Shown: positions 1 through 10,359, numbered from the stretch's first letter. The stretch is DNA of 64,000 nucleotides from Hyphomonas oceanitis SCH89 (GCF_000685295.1 NZ_ARYL01000024.1:1-64000); one strand, 5' to 3'. Notes: generated by a model not told the origin, from the letters alone. Translations and numbers: made by a program.

Positions 1-25
1 GTGAGGAGACGGGGCGGACCATCCC

Positions 26-241
26 ATTAAAGAAGGGCATCCCGATTATCACTTCGTTACCGTTGTGATGACCGATGGCACCGAATATCAGACCCGTTCC
101 ACCTATGGCGCCGAAGGCGACAAGCTGGTTCTGGATATTGACTCCAAGTCGCATCCGGCGTGGACTGGCGGCGACGGCAAGATGCTCGACCGCGGTGGCC
201 GCGTGTCGCGCTTCAAGGACAAATTCAAAGGCTTCATGTAA
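26..241 (+). CDS. rpmE: 50S ribosomal protein L31, abnormal start
   Basis: The frame matches alphaproteobacterial L31, a small protein of the large ribosomal subunit: HPDYH near the N-terminus, [17 protein letters not shown] in the middle and [11 protein letters not shown] at the end. It gives about 71 residues, normal for the family, and stops with TAA at 239-241. It has no zinc-ribbon cysteines, as in the Cys-less L31 type. There is no ATG, GTG or TTG in frame between the upstream stop at 2-4 and the conserved HPDYH, so the start is taken as ATT at 26. One extra G after base 22 would create an ATG at 21 that reads into this frame, so a one-base error is a good alternative. A GAGGAG Shine-Dalgarno lies at 3-8. 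Confidence 0.85.
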   Translation: MKEGHPDYHFVTVVMTDGTEYQTRSTYGAEGDKLVLDIDSKSHPAWTGGDGKMLDRGGRVSRFKDKFKGFM

Positions 242-278
242 GACCGACGGGTCTTCTATGATGCGTAGAGTGGGATTG

Positions 279-303
279 CCCCGGCCTTATGGCCGGGGTT
301 TTT
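279..303 (+). terminator. Rho-independent terminator of rpmE
   Basis: A perfect 8-bp stem (CCCCGGCC/GGCCGGGG) with a TTAT loop is followed directly by TTTTT. It lies 37 bases after the rpmE stop on the plus strand. Confidence 0.9.
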
Positions 304-405
304 CTCATTCTGGGCCAAGATTCGGGCTGTTCCGTAGACTATCCGGGCAGTATCCGGGGTTTTTACGGGCATTCTTTCGGGCACGCCGGGGCGCGCCGCC
401 GTGCC

Positions 406-1986
406 TCAGTTTTTCTTTTTCTGGATATAAGATTTCCCCATATCCAGCTCTGGCAGCGGGGCCTGCTGCTGCTGTTCCTGCTGATAAGGCAGTTTCGACT
501 TCATCTGCTCCTGCACATAGGGAACGACCGACTTCTGCTCGAGCAGCCCACTCACGGCGCCCAGCCGGATCTGCAGCGTTCCCCAGTCTTTCCCGGAACA
601 TTGACCCGCTTTTACCGCCGCCTGCAGCACGCCGTCATTCAGCCGCTCATGATCATAAGTCCGGCACGTTCCGTATATTTCGCTCCAGCGCCGGTCAGTA
701 CAGCGATCGGTGCGGGCATAGGCATCAAGGCAGGTGATGGATGAGCGGAAGTCATTTGGCTGTGCCGCATATTTCTGGGCGAAAGCCGCCTCGTTCTGCG
801 CTTCCCATGTGTAACGCTTCATGATCGCCGGCCAGCCCTTGGCCGTACACATGCCCTCACTCACCGTCCGCGACAGCCCGCCATCATCCAGCAGGGCATG
901 TTCATAGGTCTTGCAGTCCTCGTAGACGCTGCTCCAGTCATCCGGCTTGCACATATCCGCCTTGGCATGATCCGCGATACAGGCGAGCGACGCGCTTATG
1001 TCAGATCCGCTGGCAACGACTGTGGGCGTGTAAACCGGCGCACCAGGCGTACTTTCAGCCAGGTCCCGTCCATCGATTCCGTCGGTTGCATTGCAGGTTG
1101 CGGCCCGCTCACGGGCGAGCGCGGCCAGTGGACTTGCTGGATATTGGTCAAGGAAAGCGGCGTATTCGCAGGGGCTTTGAGCGAGGTCGAACACGGTCTG
1201 CTCGGCGCTGGAGATGCCGGTACCTGCCATGCATTGGGCAAAACAGATGTCCTCGCCCGTCAGGCCGCTATTGTAGAACGGGGTCTGGGCGCCCTCCGTT
1301 GCGGTGCTCACACGGTCGGCAACACGCTTGAAGACCTGTTCCGCAATCAGCCCATCCGTCGGCAGCACGGCCGCCAGAGCTTCGGTAAAGGGGCTATGCT
1401 GGTTTTCCCCATCAAAGGCTGTAAAGCCCGGCTCCGTCGCATAGGCGATCAACAGTCCTCGTGCGCGTCCGACAGGCGCGAGGCCGCCTGAGAGGTCCCT
1501 GGTCGCGCTGGGCAGCGGGTTATTGCGGCAGGCGTCGAGGATGACGAAATTCACCGAATTGCCCGCGCTGTTTATGTATTGCAGGGCATCGCCGAGGCGT
1601 GGCGCCTGCCGCCAGAGGTCCTGCTCGGTGCGCGCATTGGCGTCGACAGGGACCAGATAGTTCAGCCCCTCCGACTGAACCCCATGACCCGCATAATAAA
1701 ACACACCGATCGCGTCGGTCCCGGCCGCTTTCAGGCGCTCGCCATAATCCTGGAAGGCGACTTCCATTTCGTCTTCCGTGGCATTCTTCACTTCCACCAC
1801 TTCAAAGCCGATCTGCTGCAATGTCTGCGAAATCAGATCGGCGTCCTTGGCCGGATTGGGCAGGTCCCAGCCTGACTGGCGATAGTCGGAATTGCCGATC
1901 ACCAACGCGATGCGCGGCTGAGCGATGGCAAGACCTGACAGGCAGGTCATGGCGGCCAACAAGCTAAGAGCGAATTTGCGTATCAT
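406..1986 (-). CDS. Secreted caspase-like (C14) protein with two Cys4 repeats
   Basis: The ATG at 1986 is chosen over a GTG at 2001 because it begins a clean signal peptide ([22 protein letters not shown]) behind a GGGGA motif. A caspase p20-like domain covers roughly residues 24-245, with the His of YYAGHG near 101 and the Cys of LDACRN near 153 forming the expected His-Cys dyad. C-terminal to it are two related segments with cysteines at about 336, 346, 358, 380 and 419, 429, 441, 463, so the spacing of 10, 12 and 22 is repeated exactly. The tail is Gln-rich and ends in lysines. Export suggests a periplasmic role. The peptidase fold is supported by motifs, but substrate and function are unknown. 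Neighbours give no clue. Confidence 0.8.
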   Translation of the reverse strand: MIRKFALSLLAAMTCLSGLAIAQPRIALVIGNSDYRQSGWDLPNPAKDADLISQTLQQIGFEVVEVKNATEDEMEVAFQDYGERLKAAGTDAIGVFYYAGHGVQSEGLNYLVPVDANARTEQDLWRQAPRLGDALQYINSAGNSVNFVILDACRNNPLPSATRDLSGGLAPVGRARGLLIAYATEPGFTAFDGENQHSPFTEALAAVLPTDGLIAEQVFKRVADRVSTATEGAQTPFYNSGLTGEDICFAQCMAGTGISSAEQTVFDLAQSPCEYAAFLDQYPASPLAALARERAATCNATDGIDGRDLAESTPGAPVYTPTVVASGSDISASLACIADHAKADMCKPDDWSSVYEDCKTYEHALLDDGGLSRTVSEGMCTAKGWPAIMKRYTWEAQNEAAFAQKYAAQPNDFRSSITCLDAYARTDRCTDRRWSEIYGTCRTYDHERLNDGVLQAAVKAGQCSGKDWGTLQIRLGAVSGLLEQKSVVPYVQEQMKSKLPYQQEQQQQAPLPELDMGKSYIQKKKN

Positions 1987-2086
1987 CGTCTGTGTCCCCA
2001 CACGTCATGGCATATTAAGCCAGAAATCCTCCTCTCACGGAACCCTCCTATTCACCTGAGGCGAGAGTTTGGACATGCCGCGCAAG

Positions 2087-2120
2087 AAAAAGCCCCGCCC
2101 CCGGCGAACGGGAGCGGGGC
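2087..2120 (-). terminator. Terminator of the AGCS symporter gene
   Basis: Read on the minus strand, a GC-rich stem (GCCCCG.../...CGGGGC) with a TTCG-type loop is followed by TTTTT. It lies 23 bases beyond the symporter stop. Confidence 0.85.
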
Positions 2121-2143
2121 CTGACTTGCCTCGAAGATTCGGC

Positions 2144-3601
2144 CTATTCTGCTGGCGGGATTGCAGAATCCTCGTCAGCCGCATTCTTCTTCGCCGCGAA
2201 ATAATCCTTTGTCAGCTTGAACACGATCGGGCTCAGAACAACCAGCGCGACAAGGTTCGGCGCAGCCATCATCCCTGTCAAAGTGTCCGCCACGAGCCAG
2301 AAAAGGTTCACAAGGTTCTTGACTTCGCCTTCGAACATCAGCGCGGCAGCGCCGAAGAACACGACGATAATCCAGCTGATACGAAACGGAAGGATCGACT
2401 TTTCGCCGAACAGGTATTCGCAGCAGCGCTCACCATAATAGCTCCAGCCGAGAATGGTCGTGAAACCGAACACGGTGAGCCCGATGGCAACGATGTGCTG
2501 GCCAATCCCCGGCAAGGAGGCATCAAAGGCCGCCACGGTCAGCGGCGCACCTGTATCACAGCCGGCGGCCTGTCCATTGGCCAGGATGTCATGGGCGGTT
2601 GCAGCCGTCGGCATGCAATCCACACCCAGAACACCGGAGGTCAGGATAACCAGCGCCGTAATCGAGCAAACGATCAGCGTATCGATGATCGTACCCAGCA
2701 TCGCGATAATGCCCTGATCGACAGGATCATGGTTCTTGGCCGCAGCATGCGCGATCGGCGCAGACCCCTGGCCTGCTTCGTTGGAGAAAATACCCCGGGC
2801 AACACCTTTCTGCATCGCCAGCATCAGGAGGCCGATCGAAATACCGGTGCCAGCACTGTCAAACCCGAATGCACCCCGGAATATTTGACCAAAAGCAGCC
2901 GGAACGGCTTCAATATTCAGCGCAACGACCAGCAGACCACCGGCCAGATAGGATAAGGCCATAATGGGCACCAGCTTACTGGCAACGCTGGCAATCCGCT
3001 GGATACCACCGAGAATAACCGCCGCAGCGCCGACCGACAGGGCGACGGCAGAGATGATAGGGGTGATGCCATAAGTGGAATTGAGGGCATCAGCGATGGA
3101 GTTCGACTGGATCGATGCGCCCGTGCCCCAGCTTGCGAGAACACCAAGGGTGGCAAATACGCCGCCCAGCCAGATCCACTTCGAACCCATACCGTTCTTG
3201 ATGTAATACATCGGCCCGCCGACATGGCGCCCCTCTGCATCAATTTCCCGGAATTTCACGGCCAGCACGCCTTCGGAATACTTGGTCGCCGTGCCGACAA
3301 TGGCCGTCATCCACATCCAGAATACCGCGCCCGGGCCGCCAATGGCGATGGCCGCGGCAACGCCGGCAATATTGCCGGTGCCGATTGTGGACGACAGCGC
3401 CGTCATCAGGGCGCCGAACGGGGTCACATCACCTTCGTCATTGCTGTCGGGCTTCTTGAACAGCTGTTTGAAGGCGTAAGGTAGCCGCGTCACCGACAGG
3501 AAACGCAGGCCGATCGTCAGATACAGACCTGTTCCGAGCAGCAGGGTCAGCATCGGAATGCCCCATACCAGCCCGTTGAGCGAGTGAATCAGATTTTCCA
3601 T
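2144..3601 (-). CDS. Alanine/glycine:cation symporter (AGCS family)
   Basis: This 485-residue integral membrane protein belongs to the AGCS family, which imports alanine, glycine or related amino acids with Na+ or H+. It starts with an N-terminal hydrophobic segment and carries the family signature around GALMTALSSTIGTGNIAGVA (residues about 62-82) and the NEAGQGSAPIAHAAA segment near the middle. About ten hydrophobic segments are visible and the length is typical. It has its own terminator and is divergent from miaB, so it is probably a single-gene transcript. The exact substrate cannot be read from the sequence. Confidence 0.9.
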   Translation of the reverse strand: MENLIHSLNGLVWGIPMLTLLLGTGLYLTIGLRFLSVTRLPYAFKQLFKKPDSNDEGDVTPFGALMTALSSTIGTGNIAGVAAAIAIGGPGAVFWMWMTAIVGTATKYSEGVLAVKFREIDAEGRHVGGPMYYIKNGMGSKWIWLGGVFATLGVLASWGTGASIQSNSIADALNSTYGITPIISAVALSVGAAAVILGGIQRIASVASKLVPIMALSYLAGGLLVVALNIEAVPAAFGQIFRGAFGFDSAGTGISIGLLMLAMQKGVARGIFSNEAGQGSAPIAHAAAKNHDPVDQGIIAMLGTIIDTLIVCSITALVILTSGVLGVDCMPTAATAHDILANGQAAGCDTGAPLTVAAFDASLPGIGQHIVAIGLTVFGFTTILGWSYYGERCCEYLFGEKSILPFRISWIIVVFFGAAALMFEGEVKNLVNLFWLVADTLTGMMAAPNLVALVVLSPIVFKLTKDYFAAKKNAADEDSAIPPAE

Positions 3602-3762
3602 GGGCCTCCCCGGCCTCCCTGTTTGATTAAACTGGCGCCACCCTAGCCACGTTTGCCCTCATGTGAAGCTTTAGTCACTTTGCCAACCGGGCCCAACTGC
3701 CATTCCCCAACAGCCGCACAAGGTTCTGGCAGAACGGGCGCTTTTGAGGCATAAGCCCGCGG

Positions 3763-5139
3763 ATGAATTCAACCGACACCGCAAAGCCCGCCAAAGGTCT
3801 CTTTATCCGGACCTATGGCTGCCAGATGAACGTATATGATTCCGAACGCATGCGTGATGTCTTGCGCCCCCTCGGCTATGCGCCGGTTGATGGGCCCGAA
3901 GACGCCGACCTTGTCGTCCTCAACACCTGCCACATCCGCGAAAAGGCGACCGAAAAGGTCTATTCCGAACTTGGCCAGCTGAAGAAGATGAAAGAGGCCT
4001 CCGGCGGCCGGATGACGATTGCCGTAGCAGGTTGCGTCGCCCAGGCCGAAGGCGAAGAGCTTATCCGCCGCCAGCCGGCAGTTGACCTCGTGCTGGGCCC
4101 ACAGGCCTATCACAAGCTGCCGGAAATGATCGCCCGCGTCAGCCGCGCCGTTGGTGACCGCCTGGAAACCGAGTTCGAGACGCTCGAAAAGTTCGACGCC
4201 CTGCCGAAAGCCCGTGAAGTGGATGGTCCCGCCGCTTTCCTCTCGGTGCAGGAAGGCTGCGACAAGTTCTGCACGTTCTGTGTCGTGCCCTACACACGCG
4301 GCGCCGAGCTCTCGCGCAGTGTCGATGATATCGTTGCCGAGGCGCGCGGCCTTGCGGCGCAGGGCGTTCGCGAAATCACCCTTCTCGGCCAGAACGTGAA
4401 CGCCTTCCACGGCGCAGCTCCTGTCCTTGAAGGCGTGGCTGACTGGACGCTTGGCCAGCTTTGCCGCCACATTGCCAAGATCGGCGGCATTGACCGCATC
4501 CGTTACTCAACAAGCCACCCGCGCGATATGGATGACGACCTGATCGCTGCCCACGGCGACACGTCCGCCATGATGCCTTTCCTGCACCTGCCCGTGCAGT
4601 CCGGCTCCGATCGCATTCTCAAGGCCATGAACCGTGGCCACACAGCAGCCGATTTCCACGAGATCATACGCAAAGTACGCGCGGCCCGGCCGGACATAGG
4701 CCTCGCCTCCGATTTCATCGTCGGTTTTCCGGGCGAGACCGATGACGATTTCGAAGCAACGATGGACCTCATCCGACAGACAGGCTTCGCCACGGCCTAT
4801 TCATTCAAATACTCCAAGCGCCCCGGCACGCCGGCCGCCGAGATGTTCGGCCAGGTGCCGGAAGACGTGAAGGATGCCCGCTTGCAGGCCCTTCAATCCC
4901 TGCTGCGTGACCAGCAAACGGCCTTCAATGCCTCATGTATCGGTCGGACAATGGACGTACTTGTCACCGGCAAGGGACGACGCCCGGGCCAGATCCATGG
5001 CCGCTCGCCCTATCAGCAGGCCGTCCACTTCGAAGGACCGGAAAGCATGATCGGCCAGATCGCCTCTGTGCGCATGATCGATTCCAGCATGAATTCACTG
5101 ACCGGCGAATGCTTATCGGTCCGAGAGGACGCCGCGTGA
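3763..5139 (+). CDS. miaB: tRNA-2-methylthio-N6-dimethylallyladenosine synthase
   Basis: MiaB is a radical-SAM methylthiotransferase that adds a methylthio group to i6A37 of tRNAs reading U-starting codons. All six cluster cysteines are visible: C20, C56 and C91 in the N-terminal domain, and the radical-SAM CxxxCxxC at 166, 170 and 173 (CDKFCTFC). A TRAM-like RNA-binding end follows. Its 458 residues are the usual length. The next gene, phoH, starts inside its stop codon, and ybeY and corC follow, which is the common proteobacterial miaB-phoH-ybeY-corC-lnt order. No strong Shine-Dalgarno is seen before the ATG. Confidence 0.96.
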   Translation: MNSTDTAKPAKGLFIRTYGCQMNVYDSERMRDVLRPLGYAPVDGPEDADLVVLNTCHIREKATEKVYSELGQLKKMKEASGGRMTIAVAGCVAQAEGEELIRRQPAVDLVLGPQAYHKLPEMIARVSRAVGDRLETEFETLEKFDALPKAREVDGPAAFLSVQEGCDKFCTFCVVPYTRGAELSRSVDDIVAEARGLAAQGVREITLLGQNVNAFHGAAPVLEGVADWTLGQLCRHIAKIGGIDRIRYSTSHPRDMDDDLIAAHGDTSAMMPFLHLPVQSGSDRILKAMNRGHTAADFHEIIRKVRAARPDIGLASDFIVGFPGETDDDFEATMDLIRQTGFATAYSFKYSKRPGTPAAEMFGQVPEDVKDARLQALQSLLRDQQTAFNASCIGRTMDVLVTGKGRRPGQIHGRSPYQQAVHFEGPESMIGQIASVRMIDSSMNSLTGECLSVREDAA

Positions 5140-6119
5140 CCGTCAAGCGCCGTAAGCCCGCCTCGCCCGAGGCACCGATCAGCCGCATCTACGAAGTCCG
5201 CAATGCCGAGCGGCTGCGGGACCTGTGCGGCCCGCACCATCGCCATCTCCAGATACTTGAGACCAAGCTGGCCGATTTCGGCCTGCGCGCCGAAAGCCAG
5301 GGCGGCGGGATCCTGCTGATCGGCACCGCAGAAGGGGTTTCCATCGCGGAGGCGACGCTGGCCGAACTCGAACGCCGCATCCGCAGCGGCACGGAGGCCA
5401 ATGACATGGAAGTCGAAGGCGCCCTCGAAGCAGCCCTCACCCCTGCCCAGACATTTGGAGGATTGGTCGGCCTTAAAAAGCCAATCAAGCCCCAGACACG
5501 CGGTCAGGCCAAGTACCTCGAACTGCTTGCAAATGCTGACAATGCCCTCGTCTTTGGCGTCGGCCCGGCCGGCACAGGCAAGACATTCCTCGCCGTCGCG
5601 GCAGGCGTTGCAGAACTCACCACGGGCCTGCGCCAGCGCCTGATCGTAACCCGCCCGGCCGTTGAGGCGGGCGAGAAGCTCGGCTTCCTGCCGGGTACGC
5701 TTGAGGAAAAAGTCGACCCCTACATGCTGCCGATCTGGGACGCCCTGCGCGACCTTATGGGACAGGAGCAAATGGAACGGCGCATGGCGCGCGGTGAAAT
5801 CGAGGTTGCTCCACTCGCCTTCATGCGCGGCCGTACGCTCAAGAATGCGTTCGTCATCGTCGATGAGGCACAGAACACGTCCGTCGCCCAGATGAAAATG
5901 GTGCTGACCCGCCTTGGCCGCGACAGCCGCATGGTGGTGACGGGCGATCCCGGACAAGTCGACCTTCCGGGCAGCCAGCCATCCGGGATGAAACACGCCC
6001 TGCGCATTCTTGAAGGCGTCGATGGCATTCAGGCGCATTACCTCACGGCTGCAGACGTTGTCCGCCACGGGCTCGTCAGCCGCATCATCGATGCCTACGC
6101 GGCCGCCGGAGAGGGCTGA
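5136..6119 (+). CDS. phoH: PhoH-like ATPase
   Basis: This is a PhoH/YbeZ-type P-loop ATPase, probably acting with YbeY in RNA processing or ribosome quality control. Walker A is GPAGTGKT at residues 143-150 and a Walker B-like segment is VIVDEAQN near 236. The GTG at 5136 is chosen because GAGAGG sits just upstream and the codon overlaps the miaB stop (GTGA), giving 327 residues. A longer in-frame reading from 4935 lies inside miaB and is not supported. ybeY follows after 8 bases, consistent with co-transcription. Confidence 0.93.
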   Translation: MTVKRRKPASPEAPISRIYEVRNAERLRDLCGPHHRHLQILETKLADFGLRAESQGGGILLIGTAEGVSIAEATLAELERRIRSGTEANDMEVEGALEAALTPAQTFGGLVGLKKPIKPQTRGQAKYLELLANADNALVFGVGPAGTGKTFLAVAAGVAELTTGLRQRLIVTRPAVEAGEKLGFLPGTLEEKVDPYMLPIWDALRDLMGQEQMERRMARGEIEVAPLAFMRGRTLKNAFVIVDEAQNTSVAQMKMVLTRLGRDSRMVVTGDPGQVDLPGSQPSGMKHALRILEGVDGIQAHYLTAADVVRHGLVSRIIDAYAAAGEG

Positions 6120-6127
6120 CCCACACA

Positions 6128-6577
6128 ATGATCGATATCGACCTGATCGTTGAAGATGACGGCTGGGACGCCCTCGGAAACCTCGAAGCCCTGAGCCAGC
6201 GCGCCTTCGATGCCGGGCGCAGCGTGGAACGGGCTGACGGCACCGTGTCGCTTCTCCTGACTGACGACGCTGTGCTCCAACAGCTCAACAAGGACTTCCG
6301 CGGCATCGACAAGGTGACCGACGTCCTGTCCTTCCCGGCCCTGCCGATGGATCGCCCGCTTCTCGGCGATATTGCCGTCGGATATGGCATCAGCACACGC
6401 GATGCCGCCGCACAGGGCAAAACACTCGCAGACCACCTCACCCACCTCCTTGTCCATGGCTATCTCCACCTGCTCGGGCATGATCACATGCAGCCGGACG
6501 AAGCCGAGATCATGGAAGCCCTGGAAATCGCGGCCCTTGCCTCACTCGGCATAGCCAATCCCTATGAGTCAGATTAA
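6128..6577 (+). CDS. ybeY: Endoribonuclease YbeY
   Basis: YbeY is a single-strand-specific zinc endoribonuclease involved in 16S rRNA 3'-end maturation and 70S quality control. The metal site H-x3-H-x5-H is present as [11 protein letters not shown], with histidines at 110, 114 and 120. The 149 residues match the family. It lies between phoH and the corC-like gene in the conserved operon. Confidence 0.95.
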   Translation: MIDIDLIVEDDGWDALGNLEALSQRAFDAGRSVERADGTVSLLLTDDAVLQQLNKDFRGIDKVTDVLSFPALPMDRPLLGDIAVGYGISTRDAAAQGKTLADHLTHLLVHGYLHLLGHDHMQPDEAEIMEALEIAALASLGIANPYESD

Positions 6578-6590
6578 AGCACCTAATTAG

Positions 6591-7457
6591 ATGAGCGACC
6601 CAGACCCTTCAGACCCTGTCCCTAGCGGGCGATTACGCAAGATGTTCGGCTTTGGCCGCAAGGGACACGATGCCGAACATCAGCCGTCCGACGCCGTTGA
6701 TGGTGCGCCGACCGTCACCCCCCACGACATGCGGCTGCGCATCGTCGAGTTCGAGCAGCTCCGCGTTGAAGACGTCATGGTGGCGCGCGCGGAAGTAAAA
6801 GCTGTTGAAGTCGGCACTGAGTTTCCCGATCTTCTGAAGTATTTCGCCGAAGTGACCCACTCACGACTGCCCGTCTTCCGGGAGTCGCTCGATGATCCGA
6901 TCGGCTTTGTCCACATCAAGGATGTTGTGAAGGAACTCGCCACAGGCGGCGAAATCAACAAGCGGCCGCTTGAGCGCCTGCACCGCGAAGTGCTCTATGT
7001 CCCGCCTTCGATGAAGCTGACAGATCTGCTTGTGAAGATGCAATCAACGCGGATACATCTTGGTCTTGTCGTCGATGAATACGGCGGCACAGATGGCCTA
7101 GTGTCCCTTGAAGACCTGGTCGAAGAAATCGTCGGTGACATAGAAGACGAACACGACGATGAGGAGCCCATGTTCGTGCGCCGGAGCCAGCGGGTCTGGG
7201 AAGCCGATGCACGCACCGAAATCGACGATTTCGCAGAGGAAACCGGAATTGATCTTGAACTCGCCGACATGGAAACGGACATCGACACGCTTGGCGGTGT
7301 TGTCTTCGCGCTTGCGGGCAAGGTACCTGTCCGTGGTGAAGTCCTGCGCCACCCCAGCGGCGTCGAAATCGAGGTCATGGATGCAGACGCGCGCCGCATA
7401 CGGCGCCTTCGCCTGCGCACACCGGAGACTGGCGCAGAGCCAATTCCCCAGGAGTAG
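6591..7457 (+). CDS. CBS-domain CorC/TlyC-type protein
   Basis: This 288-residue cytosolic protein has a pair of CBS domains (about residues 60-190, with DVMVAR and RLPVF) followed by a CorC_HlyC/transporter-associated domain (about 200-280). That is the architecture of CorC/YbeX, linked to Mg2+/Co2+ homeostasis and, by genomic context, to ribosome metabolism. It lacks the N-terminal CNNM membrane domain. It lies between ybeY and lnt, 13 and 3 bases away, as in many proteobacteria. The precise role is inferred from context. Confidence 0.9.
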   Translation: MSDPDPSDPVPSGRLRKMFGFGRKGHDAEHQPSDAVDGAPTVTPHDMRLRIVEFEQLRVEDVMVARAEVKAVEVGTEFPDLLKYFAEVTHSRLPVFRESLDDPIGFVHIKDVVKELATGGEINKRPLERLHREVLYVPPSMKLTDLLVKMQSTRIHLGLVVDEYGGTDGLVSLEDLVEEIVGDIEDEHDDEEPMFVRRSQRVWEADARTEIDDFAEETGIDLELADMETDIDTLGGVVFALAGKVPVRGEVLRHPSGVEIEVMDADARRIRRLRLRTPETGAEPIPQE

Positions 7458-7460
7458 AGT

Positions 7461-9104
7461 ATGAAAGACGGAGTGCGCAGCCACGGGTTCACCGCCCTTG
7501 GCCCCCTGCATGAGGCGTTCGCGCGCCTGACGGGCTGGGCCGCCGCCGGCACAGCCTTCCTGCTGGGCGCTTTCTCGGCGGTCGCCTTCGCACCTTTTCA
7601 CTTCAGCGCCGTACTGGTTATTTCCTTCACTGGCCTCGTCTGGATGCTGGATGGCGCCCGAGGTCACAGGCGCTGGGGCAGGGCCGTGTTCCTGCGGACC
7701 TGGGCCTTTGGGGTCGGCTTCTTCCTGATCAGCATGCACTGGACAGCGGCGCCCTTCCTCGTCGAGCCCGAAAAATACGCGATCTTTCTGTGGATGCCAC
7801 TGATCCTGCTGCCTGCCGGCATGGCCCTGATCTGGGGCGCAGCGGGCGCCATGGCAGGCGCTTTCTGGTCAGCCTCGCCCTCGCGGGTTTTCGTTTTTGC
7901 CCTTTTCTTCTCGCTAGCTGAATTTGTACGCGGGCATTTGTTCGGCGGCTTCCCCTGGAACCTGCCTGGCACTACCTGGGTCCCCGGCGGCGCGCTTTCG
8001 CAGGCCGCGTCCATCGGCGGTGTCTACTGGCTCACCCTTCTCACTGTCTTCGTAATGGCCGCCCCCGCCGCATTGGTAGACACCCGCGATATGCGCGGCC
8101 TCGCCGTGCGCATGATGCCTGTGTTTGGCGCCGGCATACTCGTTGCCCTTGGCTGGGCATGGGGCGCGCAGCGGATTGCCGAGCCGTCGCCGCTGTCCGA
8201 CACGCAAATCGTGCTGATGGATTCCGGCGTGCCACAGGACAAGAAATGGGAAGTCGGGCCAGACCCCATCCTCAACGAATACATCAAGATGATGACGACA
8301 GAGGAAGGCGCCCCGGGCGACATCATCCTCTGGCCGGAAGGCGCTATCCCGGTGAACCTGCTGCAGGACCCCAACGCCATCGACATCATCGATGCCTACC
8401 TCGGGCCGCGTGTCCTCATAGCTGGGACCACGCGCTATGAAATAACGGGTGATGACGCGCGCGATTATTTCAACAGCCTGACCGTCATCGACCAGAGCGC
8501 CGCGCGCTCCGGCCCCCTCGCACTCTATGACAAGCACAGGCTTGTCCCCTTTGGCGAACTTGCCGCCGCCGAGGTCATTCCATTCGGCCGCTACATTTCC
8601 GGTATCCTTCCCGGCGCCATGCAGCGCATGGCAACGGATGGTTTCAAGCCGGGCCCTGGCCCTGCCGTGATCTATGCAGACAACGTCCCGCCTTTTGTTG
8701 CCATGATCTGCTACGAAGGCCTCTTTCCCTCTATCCCGCGCAACGCGAACCTGAATGGTCGAGCCGACTGGTTGGTGCTGATTTCCAACGACGCATGGTT
8801 CGGGGGCGGAATGGGCCCGGCACAGCATTATGCACAGAATCGCTACCGCGCGATCGAGACCGGCCTGCCCATGGCACGCGTTGCCAGCCGTGGGGCGTCA
8901 GGAATTGTTGATGGCTATGGCCGCGAAGTTTTGCGCGGGACACCCTATGCCAGCGCACCCGAAGGCTGGAGTGCCGCTTACGGTCGCGGCCGTTTGCCGG
9001 TGCCTGCGGAAGAGACAATTTACCAACACCGCATCGGCATAATTCTCTTCTGGCTGAGCATCTGTCTATTCGCAGGTCTAGCTTTCGCAAGCTGGCGGCG
9101 TTAA
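7461..9104 (+). CDS. lnt: Apolipoprotein N-acyltransferase
   Basis: Lnt adds the third acyl chain to the N-terminal Cys of lipoproteins in the inner membrane. The N-terminal half has six or more hydrophobic segments. The C-terminal half is a nitrilase-like domain in which the catalytic triad is visible as E293 (WPEGAIP), K358 (YDKHRLVPFG) and C417 (ICYEGLFP). A final hydrophobic segment closes the protein. Its 547 residues are typical. The gene follows the CBS protein by 3 bases. Several predicted lipoproteins in this window would be substrates. Confidence 0.96.
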   Translation: MKDGVRSHGFTALGPLHEAFARLTGWAAAGTAFLLGAFSAVAFAPFHFSAVLVISFTGLVWMLDGARGHRRWGRAVFLRTWAFGVGFFLISMHWTAAPFLVEPEKYAIFLWMPLILLPAGMALIWGAAGAMAGAFWSASPSRVFVFALFFSLAEFVRGHLFGGFPWNLPGTTWVPGGALSQAASIGGVYWLTLLTVFVMAAPAALVDTRDMRGLAVRMMPVFGAGILVALGWAWGAQRIAEPSPLSDTQIVLMDSGVPQDKKWEVGPDPILNEYIKMMTTEEGAPGDIILWPEGAIPVNLLQDPNAIDIIDAYLGPRVLIAGTTRYEITGDDARDYFNSLTVIDQSAARSGPLALYDKHRLVPFGELAAAEVIPFGRYISGILPGAMQRMATDGFKPGPGPAVIYADNVPPFVAMICYEGLFPSIPRNANLNGRADWLVLISNDAWFGGGMGPAQHYAQNRYRAIETGLPMARVASRGASGIVDGYGREVLRGTPYASAPEGWSAAYGRGRLPVPAEETIYQHRIGIILFWLSICLFAGLAFASWRR

Positions 9105-9145
9105 AGTGTCATGAAAATACAAGCGCTAAGCACTCCGGGTGGGAT

Positions 9146-9565
9146 ATGTCAGAGAACAAACTACCGAGCGGAATTGATCGAGTGGTAGGCCAGCGGGTGC
9201 GCTGGCGTCGGCGGGAGCTGAAACTCACACAGGAAAAGCTCGGCGAACTTTTGAGCCTCACCTTCCAGCAAGTCCAAAAATACGAGAAGGGCGTTAACCG
9301 TATTTCGGCCGGCAGGCTCTTCGAAATAGCCTCCGTACTCGGTGTTCCGATAACGTATTTTTACGAAGGTGCGGAAAATTTTGTCGAGCATGAGAATGCT
9401 CAGTTTGCCGAGGATGGCGACGACATTCACGCCCCGGTGATGAATTCGGAAATGCTTGAGCTCATTGCCGCATTCCAGAAGATAGAAGACATGTCGCTGC
9501 GCAAGTCCCTGCTCAACACTGTGCGCGCTGCAGCCTCTGCATTCGAGTTCAAACAACAGGATTGA
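9146..9565 (+). CDS. XRE-family HTH transcriptional regulator
   Basis: This 139-residue protein has an N-terminal Cro/C1-type helix-turn-helix (about residues 10-70, with LTQEKLGE, FQQVQKYEKG and NRISAGRL). It belongs to an XRE type common in alphaproteobacteria. The C-terminal half is acidic and helical with no recognised ligand domain. It lies 41 bases after lnt and 34 before trmB. Targets cannot be inferred from the sequence. Confidence 0.9.
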   Translation: MSENKLPSGIDRVVGQRVRWRRRELKLTQEKLGELLSLTFQQVQKYEKGVNRISAGRLFEIASVLGVPITYFYEGAENFVEHENAQFAEDGDDIHAPVMNSEMLELIAAFQKIEDMSLRKSLLNTVRAAASAFEFKQQD

Positions 9566-9599
9566 TTGCCCCGGCACGCTGGGGCAATAGGCGGGGATC

Positions 9600-10301
9600 A
9601 TGACCTCCCCCACACAAGATCCCTCCACCCGCCCCATCCGCACATTTGGGCGCAAGGGCGGCCGCCCGCTGTCTGGCCGACAGCAGGAGCTTATCGACAG
9701 CCTGTTGCCGCGCCTCACCGTTCCTGTCGGCACGCCGGGCCTGCTCGACCCCCACACCCTATTTTCAACGCCGGGGCCCGTTTGCCTTGAGATAGGCTTC
9801 GGCGGTGGAGAGCACCTGATCGAACAGGCCCGCCGCGCACCTGAGACAGGCTTCATCGGCTGCGAGCCCTTCATCGAAGGCATGGCCAAGGCGCTTGTCG
9901 GCGTTGAGGACAACTCCCTCGCCAACGTCCGGCTGTGGATGGAAGATGCCCGCACACTCATCGACAGCCTCACCGATGCGTCTGTGGATCAGGTCTTCAT
10001 CCTTTTTCCTGACCCCTGGCCCAAGAAGCGTCAGCAGAAGCGGCGCCTTGTCCAGCCCGGCTTCCTGCAATCATTGCACCGCATCCTGTCGCCCGGCGCC
10101 CGAGTGCGTTTTGCAACCGATGTCGCAAGCTATGCTGACGAAGCGCTCGGCCGATTCCTAGCGCATGGCGGCTTCGAATGGCAGGCCGAGCGCGCTTCTG
10201 ACTGGCGTTCGGCGCCTGCTGACCATGTGCCTACCCGTTACGAAGCCAAGCAGTTGGGTGACTGCAAACCGGTCTGGTTCGACTTCCGTGTGCAACCCTA
10301 A
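9600..10301 (+). CDS. trmB: tRNA (guanine-N7-)-methyltransferase
   Basis: TrmB makes m7G46 in tRNA using SAM. The SAM-binding loop reads EIGFGGGEHL (about residues 61-70) and the family motif FPDPWPKKRQQKRR lies near 135-150, which includes the catalytic Asp region. The C-terminal PTRYEAKQL segment is also typical. A GGCGGGG Shine-Dalgarno precedes the ATG. The length of 233 residues is normal. Confidence 0.95.
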   Translation: MTSPTQDPSTRPIRTFGRKGGRPLSGRQQELIDSLLPRLTVPVGTPGLLDPHTLFSTPGPVCLEIGFGGGEHLIEQARRAPETGFIGCEPFIEGMAKALVGVEDNSLANVRLWMEDARTLIDSLTDASVDQVFILFPDPWPKKRQQKRRLVQPGFLQSLHRILSPGARVRFATDVASYADEALGRFLAHGGFEWQAERASDWRSAPADHVPTRYEAKQLGDCKPVWFDFRVQP

Positions 10302-10359
10302 CTGGATATACTTGACGAAATGTCGCACTTGTGTGTTTCATAAGGTCATCGAATTCGGT

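Noticed and set aside
4935-5135. N-terminal extension of phoH
   Set aside because: It lies inside miaB in another frame; GTG at 5136 with GAGAGG fits better.
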